Shown here in pieces: positions 1 through 11,200 of a stretch of DNA of 64,000 nt. The stretch comes from Trichobilharzia regenti (Eukaryota; Platyhelminthes; Trematoda; Strigeidida; Schistosomatidae). The notes below the pieces were generated by a model, which ran no database searches, was not told where the DNA came from, and saw nothing but the letters and a program-made list of their open reading frames with translations. How positions within the stretch are numbered: position 1 is the stretch's first letter; every line of letters begins with the position of its first letter. A program made the position numbers and the translations under genes. The stretch lies in assembly GCA_944472135.2 (NCBI GenBank), contig OX235270.1, positions 117,195,842 to 117,259,841 on the forward strand, written 5' to 3'.

Positions 1-75
1 CCGAACGCAATGCAGACGCGCAGCTGAAGCCCTGTGCTCCTCTAGGAATTAAAGGATATAATAATAATAATTCTG
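1..75 (+). mobile_element. 3' end of an RTE (SR2-like) retrotransposon
   Basis: The window opens inside a short 3' tail matching the ends of the RTE copies at 61020-62068 and, inverted, at 31349-33165. It carries the 'gaagccct' block and ends in an imperfect AAT repeat, as RTE-clade LINEs do in place of a plain poly(A). Only the tail is in the window. The match to the other copies is seen; the clade name is inferred. Confidence 0.6.
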
Positions 76-360
76 TTGCTGATGCAGTATCGAACTGTGG
101 GATTATTTGAGAATCATATTCCTTTGGAACACATTGTCTGTATCACACAACCACACTACTATAATATTTATGAATTTATAGATAAACGCTATAAGAAAGA
201 ACTCACTGGAATTTACTGTTCATCAGAATATCTAAGAGGGAATATTTTAGTAACATATAACGTTGAAGTCCGGTTTAATTTGATACCTAAGTGGCATTTT
301 ATTGATTTGTTTACACTAGCAGCAGTTAAAGACAGGTCAGCTACACTAGTTTTATATTAA
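76..360 (+). CDS. Unassigned 94-codon open frame after the RTE tail
   Basis: An open frame starts just after the RTE tail and runs 94 codons without a stop. I recognise no family, signal peptide or motif. The composition (many Tyr, Ile and Leu) is what AT-rich non-coding DNA can give. It could be an exon fragment, a repeat relic or chance. It is listed only because it is the longest open frame in the first 5 kb. Confidence 0.12.
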   Translation: MLMQYRTVGLFENHIPLEHIVCITQPHYYNIYEFIDKRYKKELTGIYCSSEYLRGNILVTYNVEVRFNLIPKWHFIDLFTLAAVKDRSATLVLY

Positions 361-424
361 TTATATTTCTTTTGTAAATAACATTTCGAATATAAATAAT
401 GGCTACAAAATAACTTGAAAATTC

Positions 425-790
425 TTACCAAGTCAACTATGACAGACTTAATTTAGATAGAAGAGTTCATCGTGAGCTGACATTAGTTAGAGAACCATTG
501 GAAAACCTGAAAGTACTGGATAGCTATTTCGTCCTAGTTTGGGACTCTTCAGCAATACGAAACCACCGGGTTCGAACCCAGGATCTTCTGGTTACAAGGC
601 GAGCTCGTAGACCATTGAGCCACTGGGACCCGGTCCAATGGTTCATGAATTCTAACTTCTGCCAATTCACCGCTTAACGAAACAGCTGTGCAGTACTCCC
701 AAGTTTTCCAATCGTTCTCTAACCAATGTCAGCTTATGATGAAATTCTGTAACCAACCAATCAAATTCCTACGAACTAGTGGTTGATAAC
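425..790 (-). mobile_element. tRNA-headed hammerhead SINE, minus copy with an inverted second tail
   Basis: Read on the minus strand, this copy has a tRNA-like head (A-box-like TGGCTCAATGG near 622-632, B-box-like GGTTCGAACCC near 567-580), a hammerhead ribozyme (513-558) and a conserved tail with the 'gagctgacattagttagagaacc' region. To the right, at about 676-783, a second copy of the tail lies in plus orientation, starting inside the ribozyme 3' part. The locus is therefore a foldback. The same family recurs at 1985-2245, 8176-8430, 9300-9600, 29690-29910, 50270-50500, 56850-57035, 57180-57380 and 63690-64000. Confidence 0.75.
513..558 (-). ncRNA. Hammerhead ribozyme, core intact
   Basis: On the minus strand the core reads CTGAAGA, then stem II GTCC/GGAC with a 7-nt loop, then GAAA, so every invariant core position (C3, G5, A6, G8, A9, G12, A13, A14) is present. 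Stem I pairs GTATTG with CAGTAC (six pairs, one wobble). Stem III is a minimal palindrome (TAGCTA) between A15.1 and U16.1. Predicted cleavage follows the AUC triplet. A stem III this short is typical of SINE-borne hammerheads such as Sm-alpha, which often need a dimer or tertiary contacts for activity. Confidence 0.75.
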
Positions 791-799
791 ATAATTTGA

Positions 800-1110
800 G
801 TGAACACTAGTAACTAATGTGATGTATCTAGTCCTTTCTTTGTTGCAGACTGAATTCTGTCAGTCGGGTTGGCAATGTGGCCACCATTCTAGGTAGCTCA
901 CCATCACAGTGCACATTGCTTTGATGATATTAGGTGGTTGGAGGAGATCGGCAGGAAGCATTGGAGCTTGGTTTAGTGTTATTTGGGACTCGTCAGCAAG
1001 GCGTGTCTGCAACCTTGAAGGGACTCATGTCCCTTCTGAGATTCGAACCCGCGTCACCCAGTGCTGCAATCAAAGACGTTACCTAAAATGGGACCATCAG
1101 TGATAGCTTT
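800..1110 (-). mobile_element. Sm-alpha-like SINE with decayed hammerhead
   Basis: On the minus strand a tRNA-like B box (about 1039-1050) is followed by a hammerhead-like block at 971-1001 (CTGACGAGTCCCAAATA) and a tail of about 155 bp. The 3' half of the ribozyme is broken: the expected GGACGAAAC reads ACACTAAAC. The tail (801-959) recurs inverted at 1574-1729. Head-ribozyme-tail order is the Sm-alpha plan, but head and tail differ from the Sm-alpha copies at 58.3-59.0 kb, so this is a separate subfamily. Confidence 0.6.
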
Positions 1111-1573
1111 GGATAAGAATACTACGGTTGGGAGTGAAGTAAAAACCTGAGTTATGACGAAATTTAAATTAGTGTCCGTCGGACTACTTTACCGGTACTA
1201 TTACAGGTTGTGCAAATTGCCGCAGTTACTAGACTGGCCATTACTTCACTGTAATTATCATGACTTATGATGGGCTAGTTATCTGATGGTTTAGCTTCGC
1301 TGTCCACTGATATCGCGGTTTAATGGCAAGTTATATTTTATGTATGTTTTCTAAGTGAAATTTAGCACTAAATTTTGTTTTACTCACCTAAATATTATCT
1401 GTGACCTTATTCTCTTGAGATGAGTTACGTACTGATATCTGTGCAGAGTAATGGAGTAAAGAAAGCAGTAAGTTCAAAAGTTAAACGTATATTATTGAAT
1501 TTTCACGAAATCATGCTGGTAAATTTTGGTCTATTTATTGAAATGCTCTGACGCCCACCGGTGGTGGTGGAGG
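1111..1573. other. Unassigned spacer between two inverted SINE tails
   Basis: AT-rich DNA inside the 801-1729 inverted repeat. I see no long open frame, RNA gene or recognisable repeat apart from the flanking arms. Confidence 0.4.
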
Positions 1574-1732
1574 CAATCCTGCCGACTGCCTCCAACCACC
1601 TAATATCATCAAAGCAATGTGCACTGTGATGGTGAGCTACCTAGAATGGTGGCCACATTGCCAACCCGACTGATAGAATTCAGTCTGCAACAGAGAAAGG
1701 ACTAGATACATCACACTAGTTACTAGTGTCCA
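1574..1732 (+). repeat. Second tail copy of the Sm-alpha-like SINE, inverted
   Basis: About 155 bp are the reverse complement of 801-959 with few mismatches, including the 'cctaatatcatcaaagcaatg' and 'gatacatcacac' segments. No tRNA-like head or ribozyme precedes it. It is a truncated insertion or one arm of a foldback. Confidence 0.7.
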
Positions 1733-1984
1733 ATCAAAATAGCATTAAAAGTATTTTGAATAGATTTTCTTAACATGTTAGTGATTATTTCACTAGGAGC
1801 TTCACCCTTGAATTGCAGTCGTATATATAGAGGCTCCTTATTTACACATGGAGAATAGTTATTTTCTGCTTTCTTGGTCATGTGTTTCTGCAAAAAAATA
1901 ACCCTTCTTCTTGCTTTATTCAAACTTTTTAATAGTTATCTTAGAACGAATTGATAATCTCCAAGTGTGTATTTGCAGGGATTT

Positions 1985-2245
1985 CATTGGTTACAGGCTT
2001 GATCATGAGTTGCTTTCAGTTAGGGAAACATTGGAAAACCAGAGAATACTGGGCAGCTATTTAATCATAGTTTAGGGCTCTTCTGCAGTGGCTGAGTGGT
2101 CGATGAGGTTGCCTTGTAACCAGGTCCTGTGTTCTGAAGAGTCCGAAACCAGGACAAAACGGCCCTATGGTAATTTTTGGTTTTCTAGTGGTTCTCTAAC
2201 TGATGTCAGCTCGTGGTAAAACCTGTAAACTGACAATCTACAAAT
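1985..2245 (+). mobile_element. Hammerhead SINE copy, degenerate, head-to-head
   Basis: The left part (about 1985-2090) is a decayed minus-strand tail and ribozyme. The right part (about 2090-2245) is a plus copy with a tRNA-like segment, a ribozyme block CTGAAGAGTCCGAAACC...GGACAAAAC and the tail. In the plus ribozyme G12 reads A, which should abolish cleavage. The two halves form an imperfect foldback. Confidence 0.6.
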
Positions 2246-2574
2246 CCTAACTCCACATTGAATTTAGCGCTCTAAAGATTGTCCAGAAGGTCATAGAAAT
2301 TTCCACAATTAAGCATCTCGCTCAGCATACACAAATATCTGACATTCATTCGTAGACTCGAATTTTCATGAAGTGCAGTCAGATATCCTATGATTTCCCG
2401 GGAAGGCAAAATATTTTCAAAAGATAAATCTTTACTTCTTAACCCGGTGAAATTTAAGATTATTATTAATAGTGTGAATTGAAAAGCAATCACCGTTACA
2501 AAAGAAACATATTATGAGATTTTCTAATCACCTGTTACATAATGGTGTTGAAAAAGTATATATTATTTATTATT

Positions 2575-2760
2575 TTATATTTTAATTTTTGATTACAGAT
2601 TGATTCCACACTGTACAAATATGGAATTTTCAGCGTGGATATCGGTAGCCCAAATTTTGCAGGCCAGCCATAGATATCAAGTGTGCGTCGGTGTGGGCTC
2701 GAACCCCGGACCATAAGCATGGTCGCCAAGAGTCCTAACCACTGTGCCACCGACGCCAAT
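2575..2760 (-). mobile_element. tRNA-derived SINE (family C)
   Basis: On the minus strand a tRNA-like head with A box (TGGCACAGTGG) and B box (GGTTCGAGCCC) is followed by a unique body of about 100 bp containing 'tgatatctatgg' and ending near 'gtaatcaaaaattaaa'. The body matches copies at 23985-24125 (minus) and 24596-24785 (plus). It differs from the hammerhead SINE and from the RTE-tailed SINE. Confidence 0.75.
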
Positions 2761-2984
2761 ATATTACAGAGAATTATAGCAATTCTGGAAATTCATCTTA
2801 TCTAAAATAAAGTTCTCATTTGAGGCAGGCAGTTGTTCAAGATACGGGAAACATCAGCTGGAATGACAGCAGTAGTATTCCGAGTTTCAGGGAAAGTAAA
2901 GTTAAACTTCAAATGAGGACGAGACGCTTAAAAAGACGGCTTTTTGTAACAGCTACCGCTTTCTATGACTGCAAACTAGCACCA

Positions 2985-2985
<1 letters not shown>

Positions 2986-3016
<31 letters not shown>
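2986..3016. repeat. (AT)n microsatellite
   Basis: Uninterrupted alternating TA run of about 30 bp. Similar shorter runs lie at about 7499-7517, 18212-18231, 25436-25449 and 62597-62618, and a longer one at 51921-51963. Confidence 0.95.
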
Positions 3017-3018
<2 letters not shown>

Positions 3019-4189
3019 TCACGATTAGTAGATTTACGCAAGACAGAGTTTAGTAGTTTAGTGAAAAGTTCGTCTGTCAATGTGTTCTCATCAACGAGTA
3101 GCAGAAGATAACTATCAAAAAACAGTTGTTCATGTCTCCCCTACTCAACTGAGGTGATTAATACATGAATGAAAGAGCTCTGAGGGAGTAAAATTAAACT
3201 GCATACAAGTGTTAGCTTAAACCGAAGTTGTACATATCACCAGACAGGTAACACGACTACTCCATCAATAAAATATCAGACTTCTTTTAAGAGCTAGCCG
3301 TACCTGATATTACTGTAGCCATCTAACAAATAGTTTCTGTAAAATAATCTGGTAAAATTGTTGCAGTTAGGCTGATTCGTTGTTCTTACATATGATTTAA
3401 TAAACCTATCACCTAATTTGTCTTCAAATAGTATAATTTTCTGAAGTACTAGCAACTCTGCGTTTGACATAAAATCGCATGACAGTAAGATGTTTATTGC
3501 GAAATTTCACGCTAATGCCGGTAAAGTTTCATGCTCAGCGTTACAGTCATGGCATTTTTCTGAAATAACAAACCACTGATGGACTCTCCAGGAAATCACC
3601 TGTTGAACTTATGTTTAATAAGCAGATTATTTTGTTGTGTTGTCTGAAGTGGATAGTTTAATGGAATTTAACCATAAAGATGTTATCCAGAAGGACAATG
3701 AAAGTTTTCCAACTAAACCATCCAGCTTAGGAAGCACGAAACAGCAACAAAAACATCCCCTTGTGCTAGAAATCTACTCCACCACCTCAAAATCTCTGAT
3801 CTCTTATCAGCTCTAGTTTCATTCGAACTCTACTACAATTCAGACGTTGCACATGTGTAGATGTGATACATTTCAAGGTAGATGTAATCCCTAGTCTATA
3901 CCAGAAGGAAAATTTCTGAAGCACAAAGGACTCACAGATCTGGTATATATGATTGAGAACCAAACCGTACATAAGGATAATATTAGTATATTAAAACGTT
4001 ACATTTCTCACAATAAAGTAAAGCTAACAAAGTTAAAGAATAGCAATTCAAGTGAATGAGTGAACTAATGACCTTGTAACGAACAGTCAATTTCGAAAGG
4101 CGAACTTGTGTTTCCTACACAAACTGAAACTTAATCTCTCCTTAACTAACCTTAAACATGTATGATCTTTCTGCAACTTAACTGTGACC

Positions 4190-4260
4190 CAACCATAAAC
4201 TATTCCCACCTTAACCCTAATCCTAATCTTTCCCTAACGTAACCCTAAACTAACTGCCAG
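4190..4260. repeat. Degenerate interstitial telomere-like repeats
   Basis: Several CCCTAA or near-CCCTAA hexamers occur in loose tandem ('ttaaccctaatcctaatc', 'ccctaacgtaaccctaaac'). Flukes use TTAGGG telomeres. Spacing is irregular, so this may be a decayed interstitial telomere patch or simply a C/T/A-rich tract. Confidence 0.35.
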
Positions 4261-4974
4261 CTAACCTGATATCCTTTAATCATTCTCCCATGGATAAACT
4301 GTCTTCCACCTGGTTTTACTAACTCACTCTCCACATGAGTTTCAAGGTCATTTGTGAATTCGTTCTCCTGGACCGCAATTTTTAACTTGCCCACAAAGCT
4401 TCACACATTACTATAAAGTGTTCAAATTCAAAACGAGAATATCAGTTGGTAACAAATATTCATTTACTTTTACTTATAATTTTTTTAAAATCTTCCCTAT
4501 TTTTTTAAAGAAGGCGGTAATAATATTTGATTTACATCTTTAATTAGACAACCAATCGTACAAATAGTAATATGCTATATAGAAATATGAGTACACAGAA
4601 GTTAGAAACAGAACAGAGGAAGCGGAATACTTCAAGCGGTAAAAAAAAACAAAATGAATTTCTCTTTTGTGTCATTTATAGAAGTTGGAAAAAAAATTTG
4701 AATAATATAAGAAATTCACTTATGAATCATAATATATATCTATGTATGTCATAATTGATTCATGTAGAGAGTAAGAGGAAAAAGTGATTGTCGTGTTAAT
4801 ATAAAAGTCTGTATTATCAATCAACTGTAAAAAAGTAACAATAACAACAATAGAACAAAGAGTGGTCAACAATAATATCATCATCGGTCAGGTGAAATAG
4901 AAATTGAACAGGAGAAGACAAGACAGTTGTCGTTTGATTAACACACAACCGGAAATAATTCAACTTTTAATCTA

Positions 4975-4980
4975 TTTATT
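4975..4980 (-). promoter_or_regulatory. Candidate poly(A) signal of the LAMP gene
   Basis: AATAAA on the minus strand, about 130 nt downstream of the LAMP stop codon (5108-5110). Distance and orientation fit, but the hexamer is common in AT-rich DNA. Confidence 0.3.
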
Positions 4981-5017
4981 CTCACACTGAAAAGCACACG
5001 CATATGCATATAAGTGG

Positions 5018-5045
5018 ATGAATGAATGAATGAATGAATGAATGA
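5018..5045. repeat. (AATG)n microsatellite
   Basis: About six tandem AATG/TGAA units, lying in the probable 3' UTR of the LAMP gene on the minus strand. Confidence 0.9.
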
Positions 5046-5107
5046 AATACACCATCTCTTTTAATGCAAGTCAATGCATTAAAATAAAGAAAGAAATTCG
5101 TTGTATT

Positions 5108-5250
5108 TCAAAGTGTGCTGTATCTTCGTCGATTACGTCTGCTAAATATAACGAATACAGTGATAGCAACAACAATGCATATAATTAGTGCAACACCGAC
5201 TCCAATCGGTATGGCATTGTTAACACCAATATCTGAAGCACACGACTTTG
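5108..5250 (-). CDS. LAMP: LAMP exon 4 of those seen: transmembrane helix and cytosolic tail
   Basis: Acceptor 'tcttcaacag' precedes the exon, whose two leading bases complete a Ser codon from the upstream exon. It encodes SKSCASDIGVNNAIPIGVG, then a hydrophobic helix of about 20 residues (ALIICIVVAITVFVIF), a basic stop-transfer stretch (SRRNRRR) and YSTL, then TGA. The 'NNAIPIGVG' run before the helix is a hallmark of LAMPs. The Cys is the last of the luminal domain. The tail is short, and its YxxPhi motif is the C-terminus, as in vertebrate LAMPs. Confidence 0.88.
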
Positions 5251-8200
5251 CTGTTGAAGATTAGACAAACAAATAAACAAAAACAAATAAAAATAGTAAA
5301 CGGGAAAGATAAAAGTAAGAGAGAAAATACTGCATCTGAAGAACGCAGATGTTCAACAGCAGTAACTAAGATATCGGTATTACTTTTCCCCCTTCACGTT
5401 TAACTAGTTAAGGTTTGTTTTCACTAATTTAAAATAGAAATTGCGATTCTCTTTAAAATTATTTTCAATGCAAGTTTTGACATGAACTTACAACAAAACT
5501 CAGAGTGTGTGTTTTATCTCCAGCCTATTAGCAGTGACAGAATAACTGTCAAGATGTCCTTGTGGGAAGTTGTTACTGATGGGGCTCAGAATGTTGAGAG
5601 TGAAACTGGTACTCACTGATACTACTTATTAGCAGTAGTATCGTACGGAAAATTTAGAGAAATCAGAATACAAAAGTAATCGGACTTGCTTCATAACTTG
5701 GAGTTCCCAAATGCAACCCTATATGTAGTCTTGCGTGCGCACTGATGAAGTGTCCCATAACAGGGAGAAACACCTTTCTAGTTAATAACGGTTCTGTAGA
5801 TGATGTCGGTCAACAACAAAGTCTATACGGACAACAATCGAAGCCCTAACAGAAAATCCAAAATCTTTAGAATTATTGTTTAGTATCAATCTTAATAATG
5901 TATCGACGTTGAAAATAAGATAAAATTTTCAAACTTGTTGACCAGATGACAGAATCTTGGTAAGTATAAAAAGCGAAGGCACTTGGTGCTAACTAGTACA
6001 AAACAGATTGTTTTATCAAAGTTTAGTTTTTAAATGGCGGAATCCATTCATCATTCGCTGGGGTTTCTTGAAACCTATAGTTTTTAATCATTAATTTGAA
6101 GTTTCAGGCACTAAACATAGTACAACGGATGATAATTGAAAGTGAAGTAAAGATCTTGATTACCAAAGGATTCAGCCCTTTGACTGTCACTAGTAGTAAT
6201 AGTAGCCCACCGATTACATCGGTAACTGTATACCAGCCGAACTTTGTCTCACATAGTGTCGCCATCCATTATACTAGGTAGCATTAATCCATTACGTTCC
6301 CAGTGAAATGTAAGGCTTCAAACTAGAGCTTTGAAGTTTGGGTAGCAGTGATTTTATTTTCACAGGGTGAGGTAGTTAGCCTCATACCCCACCTTCCATC
6401 TTTACTGGACTTACTATTGACTTAGGGAGGTTAGGGAGTATGTCAGTAGGCGATCGAATACAGGACCATGTTCGTGGTTGGCGAGCATTCTACCGCTGAA
6501 CCACCGATGAACTATACCAGATATATTTTGAATAAACTGGACGTATTGATATTAGTACATTGAATTCAATCTGATCACAAAATGAGTGCTGGTCAATAGC
6601 TTTGTAAAATCTATTTTGTTCCTGATAACATACTAAACGTCACTGTGTCGTCGGAAGAAAAGAATTACAAAAGCAACGCTTGCACTTTAGCCCTCTGTGA
6701 AGTTCCCTGAATTTGCAAACACTAACAGTGGTATTGCGAAGTGTTCACCCAAACTCCTGTATTTTTTTCCAGGCAAATGCATTAGAATTCATATAATCAC
6801 ACAAATAAACCTTTAATTTTCTTTGGTTCTACTCAATTATTCACAGTTCCACACTTACGTATGCAATAAAACGAACTAATTACCCTTAAGTCTGTTGGAA
6901 CATATTTATCAAGCCGATTTCATAACCAATCCAAAACAAATTCATTTAAAACAAATTGGAATACTTTTCGGAATTGTGTCTGTATGGAAACCTTACCGCT
7001 GGCTACACACCACCACAGAGTTAGTCAGGGCGTATAATTTTTGGAGTTGACCTTTTCTAACATTCCCTCCCACAGTGACAGCACAGATGGCTTGTTGACT
7101 TTCTGAGAAAACCACCGCTGGTACACTTCTATTTGCCAGAAGCACGACTTCACCCTCAGACCCTGAACATGGTGTAAACGACTTATACTATGACGAAAAC
7201 TGTTTTTAGTCTAACCGATATGCCAACAACTTTACTAGCATCATAGGACCTGCAGGAATACTAATCTCAGTCAGTGTAACTTGCTGGATCATTGAAGTAT
7301 GAAAGCCAGTACGTCAGCATACTATCTGTAGGTGGTGTGTAACATAGAATTTTCTGCAGGATTTGATTCATACACTTATGAATAGATATGATATACAGAA
7401 TCACTAAATACCAAGAAACATGGACGAACCTATCTGTCTTAGTTTGAAGATTTTTCAGTAGCGCGAACAGGAGAACAAAATTTGCTAAGATACTTGAGGC
7501 ATATATATATATATATAACCACTAACAAGTAGATAAAACTTACAATTTCCATAAAACAACTCATTAGCATTATTCATGAATGCTTGCACCTTGAATTGTT
7601 TCATGTATATTTTACAGCTGTTAGGCATTTTTATATTTTCAGCCAGGTCGAATTCCTCCCCATTTATACATGAATAGTATGAGCCGACAGGTATTTGAAA
7701 TACACTAACATTCTTGGACAAACTGACATGCTTAGCTAAAATAAAAAGTTTTTTTAAATCAACAATTGTTAATTATTACATATGAGGGGATATTCATCAC
7801 TCTTAAAACATGATAATCATGAGATATCAGCTGATAGACTATTAACTCAGTACATTATATGAGAATTCAGGGGTAGCGTCTCCGACTATAGCGCTAGATG
7901 AAATGACTAGAAACTTTGAGAAGAAACCAACTTCTTCAAGATGGTAGATAAGTCTCAGTGACGAGTGCCAATAAGCGTGATACTTCGTTCTTTGCATTCG
8001 TACAGGCTGTCTTCTAAAAGACAGATAAATGTAACGACAATAATATGATGAACATACACACATACACACAAATATTATTAATTTTCTACCATTATGTAAT
8101 TCAGTCTTGAATGAGTGTTTCAATATCCTGAAAATTTTGTAGGCAATAATTATTAATTAGTATAGAAGACATAATTATTTGATTGCTTGGAGGATTTTAT

Positions 8201-11200
8201 CATGAGCTGACATCAGTTAGAGAACCACTGGAAAACCTGGGAGTACTGGACAGCTGTTTGGTCCTAGTTTGGGACTCCATCTCAAAAGTGCGCACCCACT
8301 GGAGTTCAAGTCCCGAAGAGTCTTAAACTATGACAAAACAGCTCTCCAGTACTCCCAGGTTTTCCAGTGATTTTCCAAATGATGTCAGCTCATGATGAAA
8401 TCCTCCAAGCAATCAAACAAAAATCCCTACAAAACCAATACTAGAAAATATAATTATTTAATGAAGTAGAGTTCGACTACTAAAAGAATTTTAAACTGCA
8501 AACTTTGATGTTATCGTGATAAATTCTGATATGTTAGGGATAACACCATTTAGCAAAAATGATGATTAAAACTTTGTGTCAGGTTATAGGAAATAAGTAA
8601 GAAAAAGAAAACTTACTAGTTGGTGAAGTGTCTGGGAATAATGTTTCATCTAAGTAATAATCGAATTGTAATTTATCCAATGAATAAATACCGGAATCAT
8701 TATGCGTTGATATGTTGTTATGTTTAGCTTCATGAATAAATGAAAATGTTAACTTCCACGTAGAATTGACTTTTAAATTGTTTGGCGTAACATCCAATGA
8801 TAATTTGGCATAACTTTCGGTACATTCACTTTCATTACTAATTACCGTAGCATTAGGTTGAGACAATTTGTAGGATTTCGTCTGTTTCTTTGGGATTTTT
8901 TCATTTAAACACAAAAGCAAGCAAACCAATGATCAGAATTTTCGTTACGGTCAAAAGAGAAAGTACCAACTCAAAATGAAAACAGACTAGGAGCTCTCAG
9001 TTCCACAAAACTAACTGACGCTGAAAATATATGATAAACAGATGAATGAAATTTTAAGGCTTAAACTCTACGATATCTTAATACATACTACACAGTGTGG
9101 ACGGTATCTGTATTTACTTTGAAATAACACTATGTAAATGGCCTCTGAAGAGCAAAATGTCTTGAGGACTATCAATATACAGTCGGAGTTATTAGTAAAG
9201 TGGAAACTCTGTTGTCGTATTCCGAAGAAAATTCGATTACCTAACACAGGATTATATACAGGCTAACTAATGCACTTCAACCGTCAAATGATGACGCACA
9301 ACAACCTCATTAGCGGCAGGTCGGGTGTGAGGACAAATATTCGCCGAAGACATTGGCTAGGGGTCGCATTATGTCATGAATTGGCAGAAGTTAGAATTCA
9401 TGGACCATTGGATAGGGTACCAGTGGCTTAATGGTATACGAGCTCACCTTGTAACCGGAAGGTCCTGGGTTCGAATCCCGGTGGGTGCGTACTGCTGAAG
9501 AGTCCCAAACTAGGACGAAACAGCTGTCTAGTACTCCCAGGTTTTCCAATGGTTCTCTAACCAATGTCAGCTCATGATGAAATCCTGTAACGAAAATTAG
9601 AGTTGTATGAAATTATCCTGGAAACTAGATGTTACTGGAAATTGAAAGTATGACTTTTTAATTGCAAGGAGAGTAAGAATACATCCTGATTTTTAATTGT
9701 TCCTCAATAATGTTGCTTTCTAACAAAAATCGCTTTAATTGTGTTCTTATTCAGGACTTGAGTGCCGACCAGTTCTGCAACAACATATAAGTACTGTTTT
9801 TATAACTTGCCACTGTTTATGTGAATGGAAAACAGTTGTAAGCCTCACTATCAACCAGGGAGTTATATTTAACGCTGAAGTGAATGTCCATGAATTAATG
9901 AATAAAAATGGAAGGTGAGATTAAAAAACAGTACAATAACGTCTGTATACCAACTGGAAGTGAACTGAGCGAATAAACAACTTAAATATTAATTTTGTAT
10001 TTATCAATCACTAATGCGCTTTATATCTGATTATCCATAAGCCTTATGCTTTAGCTTTCTAACAATATAATGAAAGCGTTTGCGTGAAGAAAACAAGCTT
10101 TATATACCCATTGTATGTGGGCTGAAAATAGAAATAACCAGTTCAAACCCTCAGTGAAAGAGCCGGATTCAAAATTGAAACACATTTATTTTGAGGTCCA
10201 GTGACATTTCCAGTAAGTCACACATTACTAGATCACTAGACTAATGGTGGACGTATTTTTCATCCGACAAATCCTGCAGTTTTATATTTCAACGCTATCA
10301 AACTAAATGGGCTCAAGGAAAAAAACCTAACCACTAATGTAGCTGGAAATATATTGAGATCTGATACTACCACTATTTATAGTGAAGAGAACGAGACAGA
10401 TGAGAGAATATCTGGTGTTTACTAGGACAAAAAACAATGAACATTATTAAAATTATAGATCATGCATTAACTTGATCATTTGGAAACAATATTAGCCACT
10501 CTATTTCAAGGATATTTCGTTTCTCACTGTCTGTAGTCTATTAGGTTCTCCAAAATGAGACAGGAGTTCCTTACTCTGAAATCACTGTGGAGGTCTGTAG
10601 CACTTAGCACCAGGAACCAGATCCGAATTTTCAACACTAATGTCAAGTCAGTGCTTCTGTGTGATTCAGAGACTTAGCGTGCCTCCATCACCAAAGGCAT
10701 TTCCAACAGACTACTGCAAACCTTTAACTACCAACACCTATCTTCGCTGCCTCAACACTGAAGGTGGCATGACCAACCAGTAAGAATAAAGAAGCGATAA
10801 GGCACTCTGCCAGCCAATCAATCAACAATCTAGTGCCCCATAGATATGGATAGCAAATAAACTGATAAGACTGTTTGGCGACATCACACATCAGACATGT
10901 CCTTGAATGGAATCAGAATGGGAAGTGTCGAGCTGGGTGTGACATGGAAAGATCATGTGAGGAGAAGGTGGAAGCAGGTAGGCATCTGGGGAATCAGGTG
11001 AAACTGATGGAAAATAACTGACTGGAATCGGTATGTGCCACAGAGGCTCTATGCCCTACTCGAAAGGCAATGAATGAATAATGAATAATAATGATATTAG
11101 TTATATTTCGAACTTACATTTAGCGTGACTCATCTTTTTATTTATATATTTGTAGTATTCACATTTTCCTTCACCCCCTTAAAACCCATACTTTTGTTTA

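Larger units (their letters stand above)
2761..5107. other. Region 3' of the LAMP gene, no recognised gene
   Basis: Contains an (AT)n tract at about 2986-3016, degenerate telomere-like CCCTAA repeats at about 4190-4260, an AATG microsatellite at about 5018-5045 and homopolymer-rich AT DNA. The short open frames (2820-3053, 3787-3972, 4572-4754) carry no recognisable domain and look like chance. Confidence 0.4.

Noticed and set aside
5735..5780. Hammerhead-like CTGATGAAGTGTCCC...GAGAAAC
   Set aside because: The core box has an insertion, stem II is imperfect and no SINE head was found next to it. At most a decayed relic.
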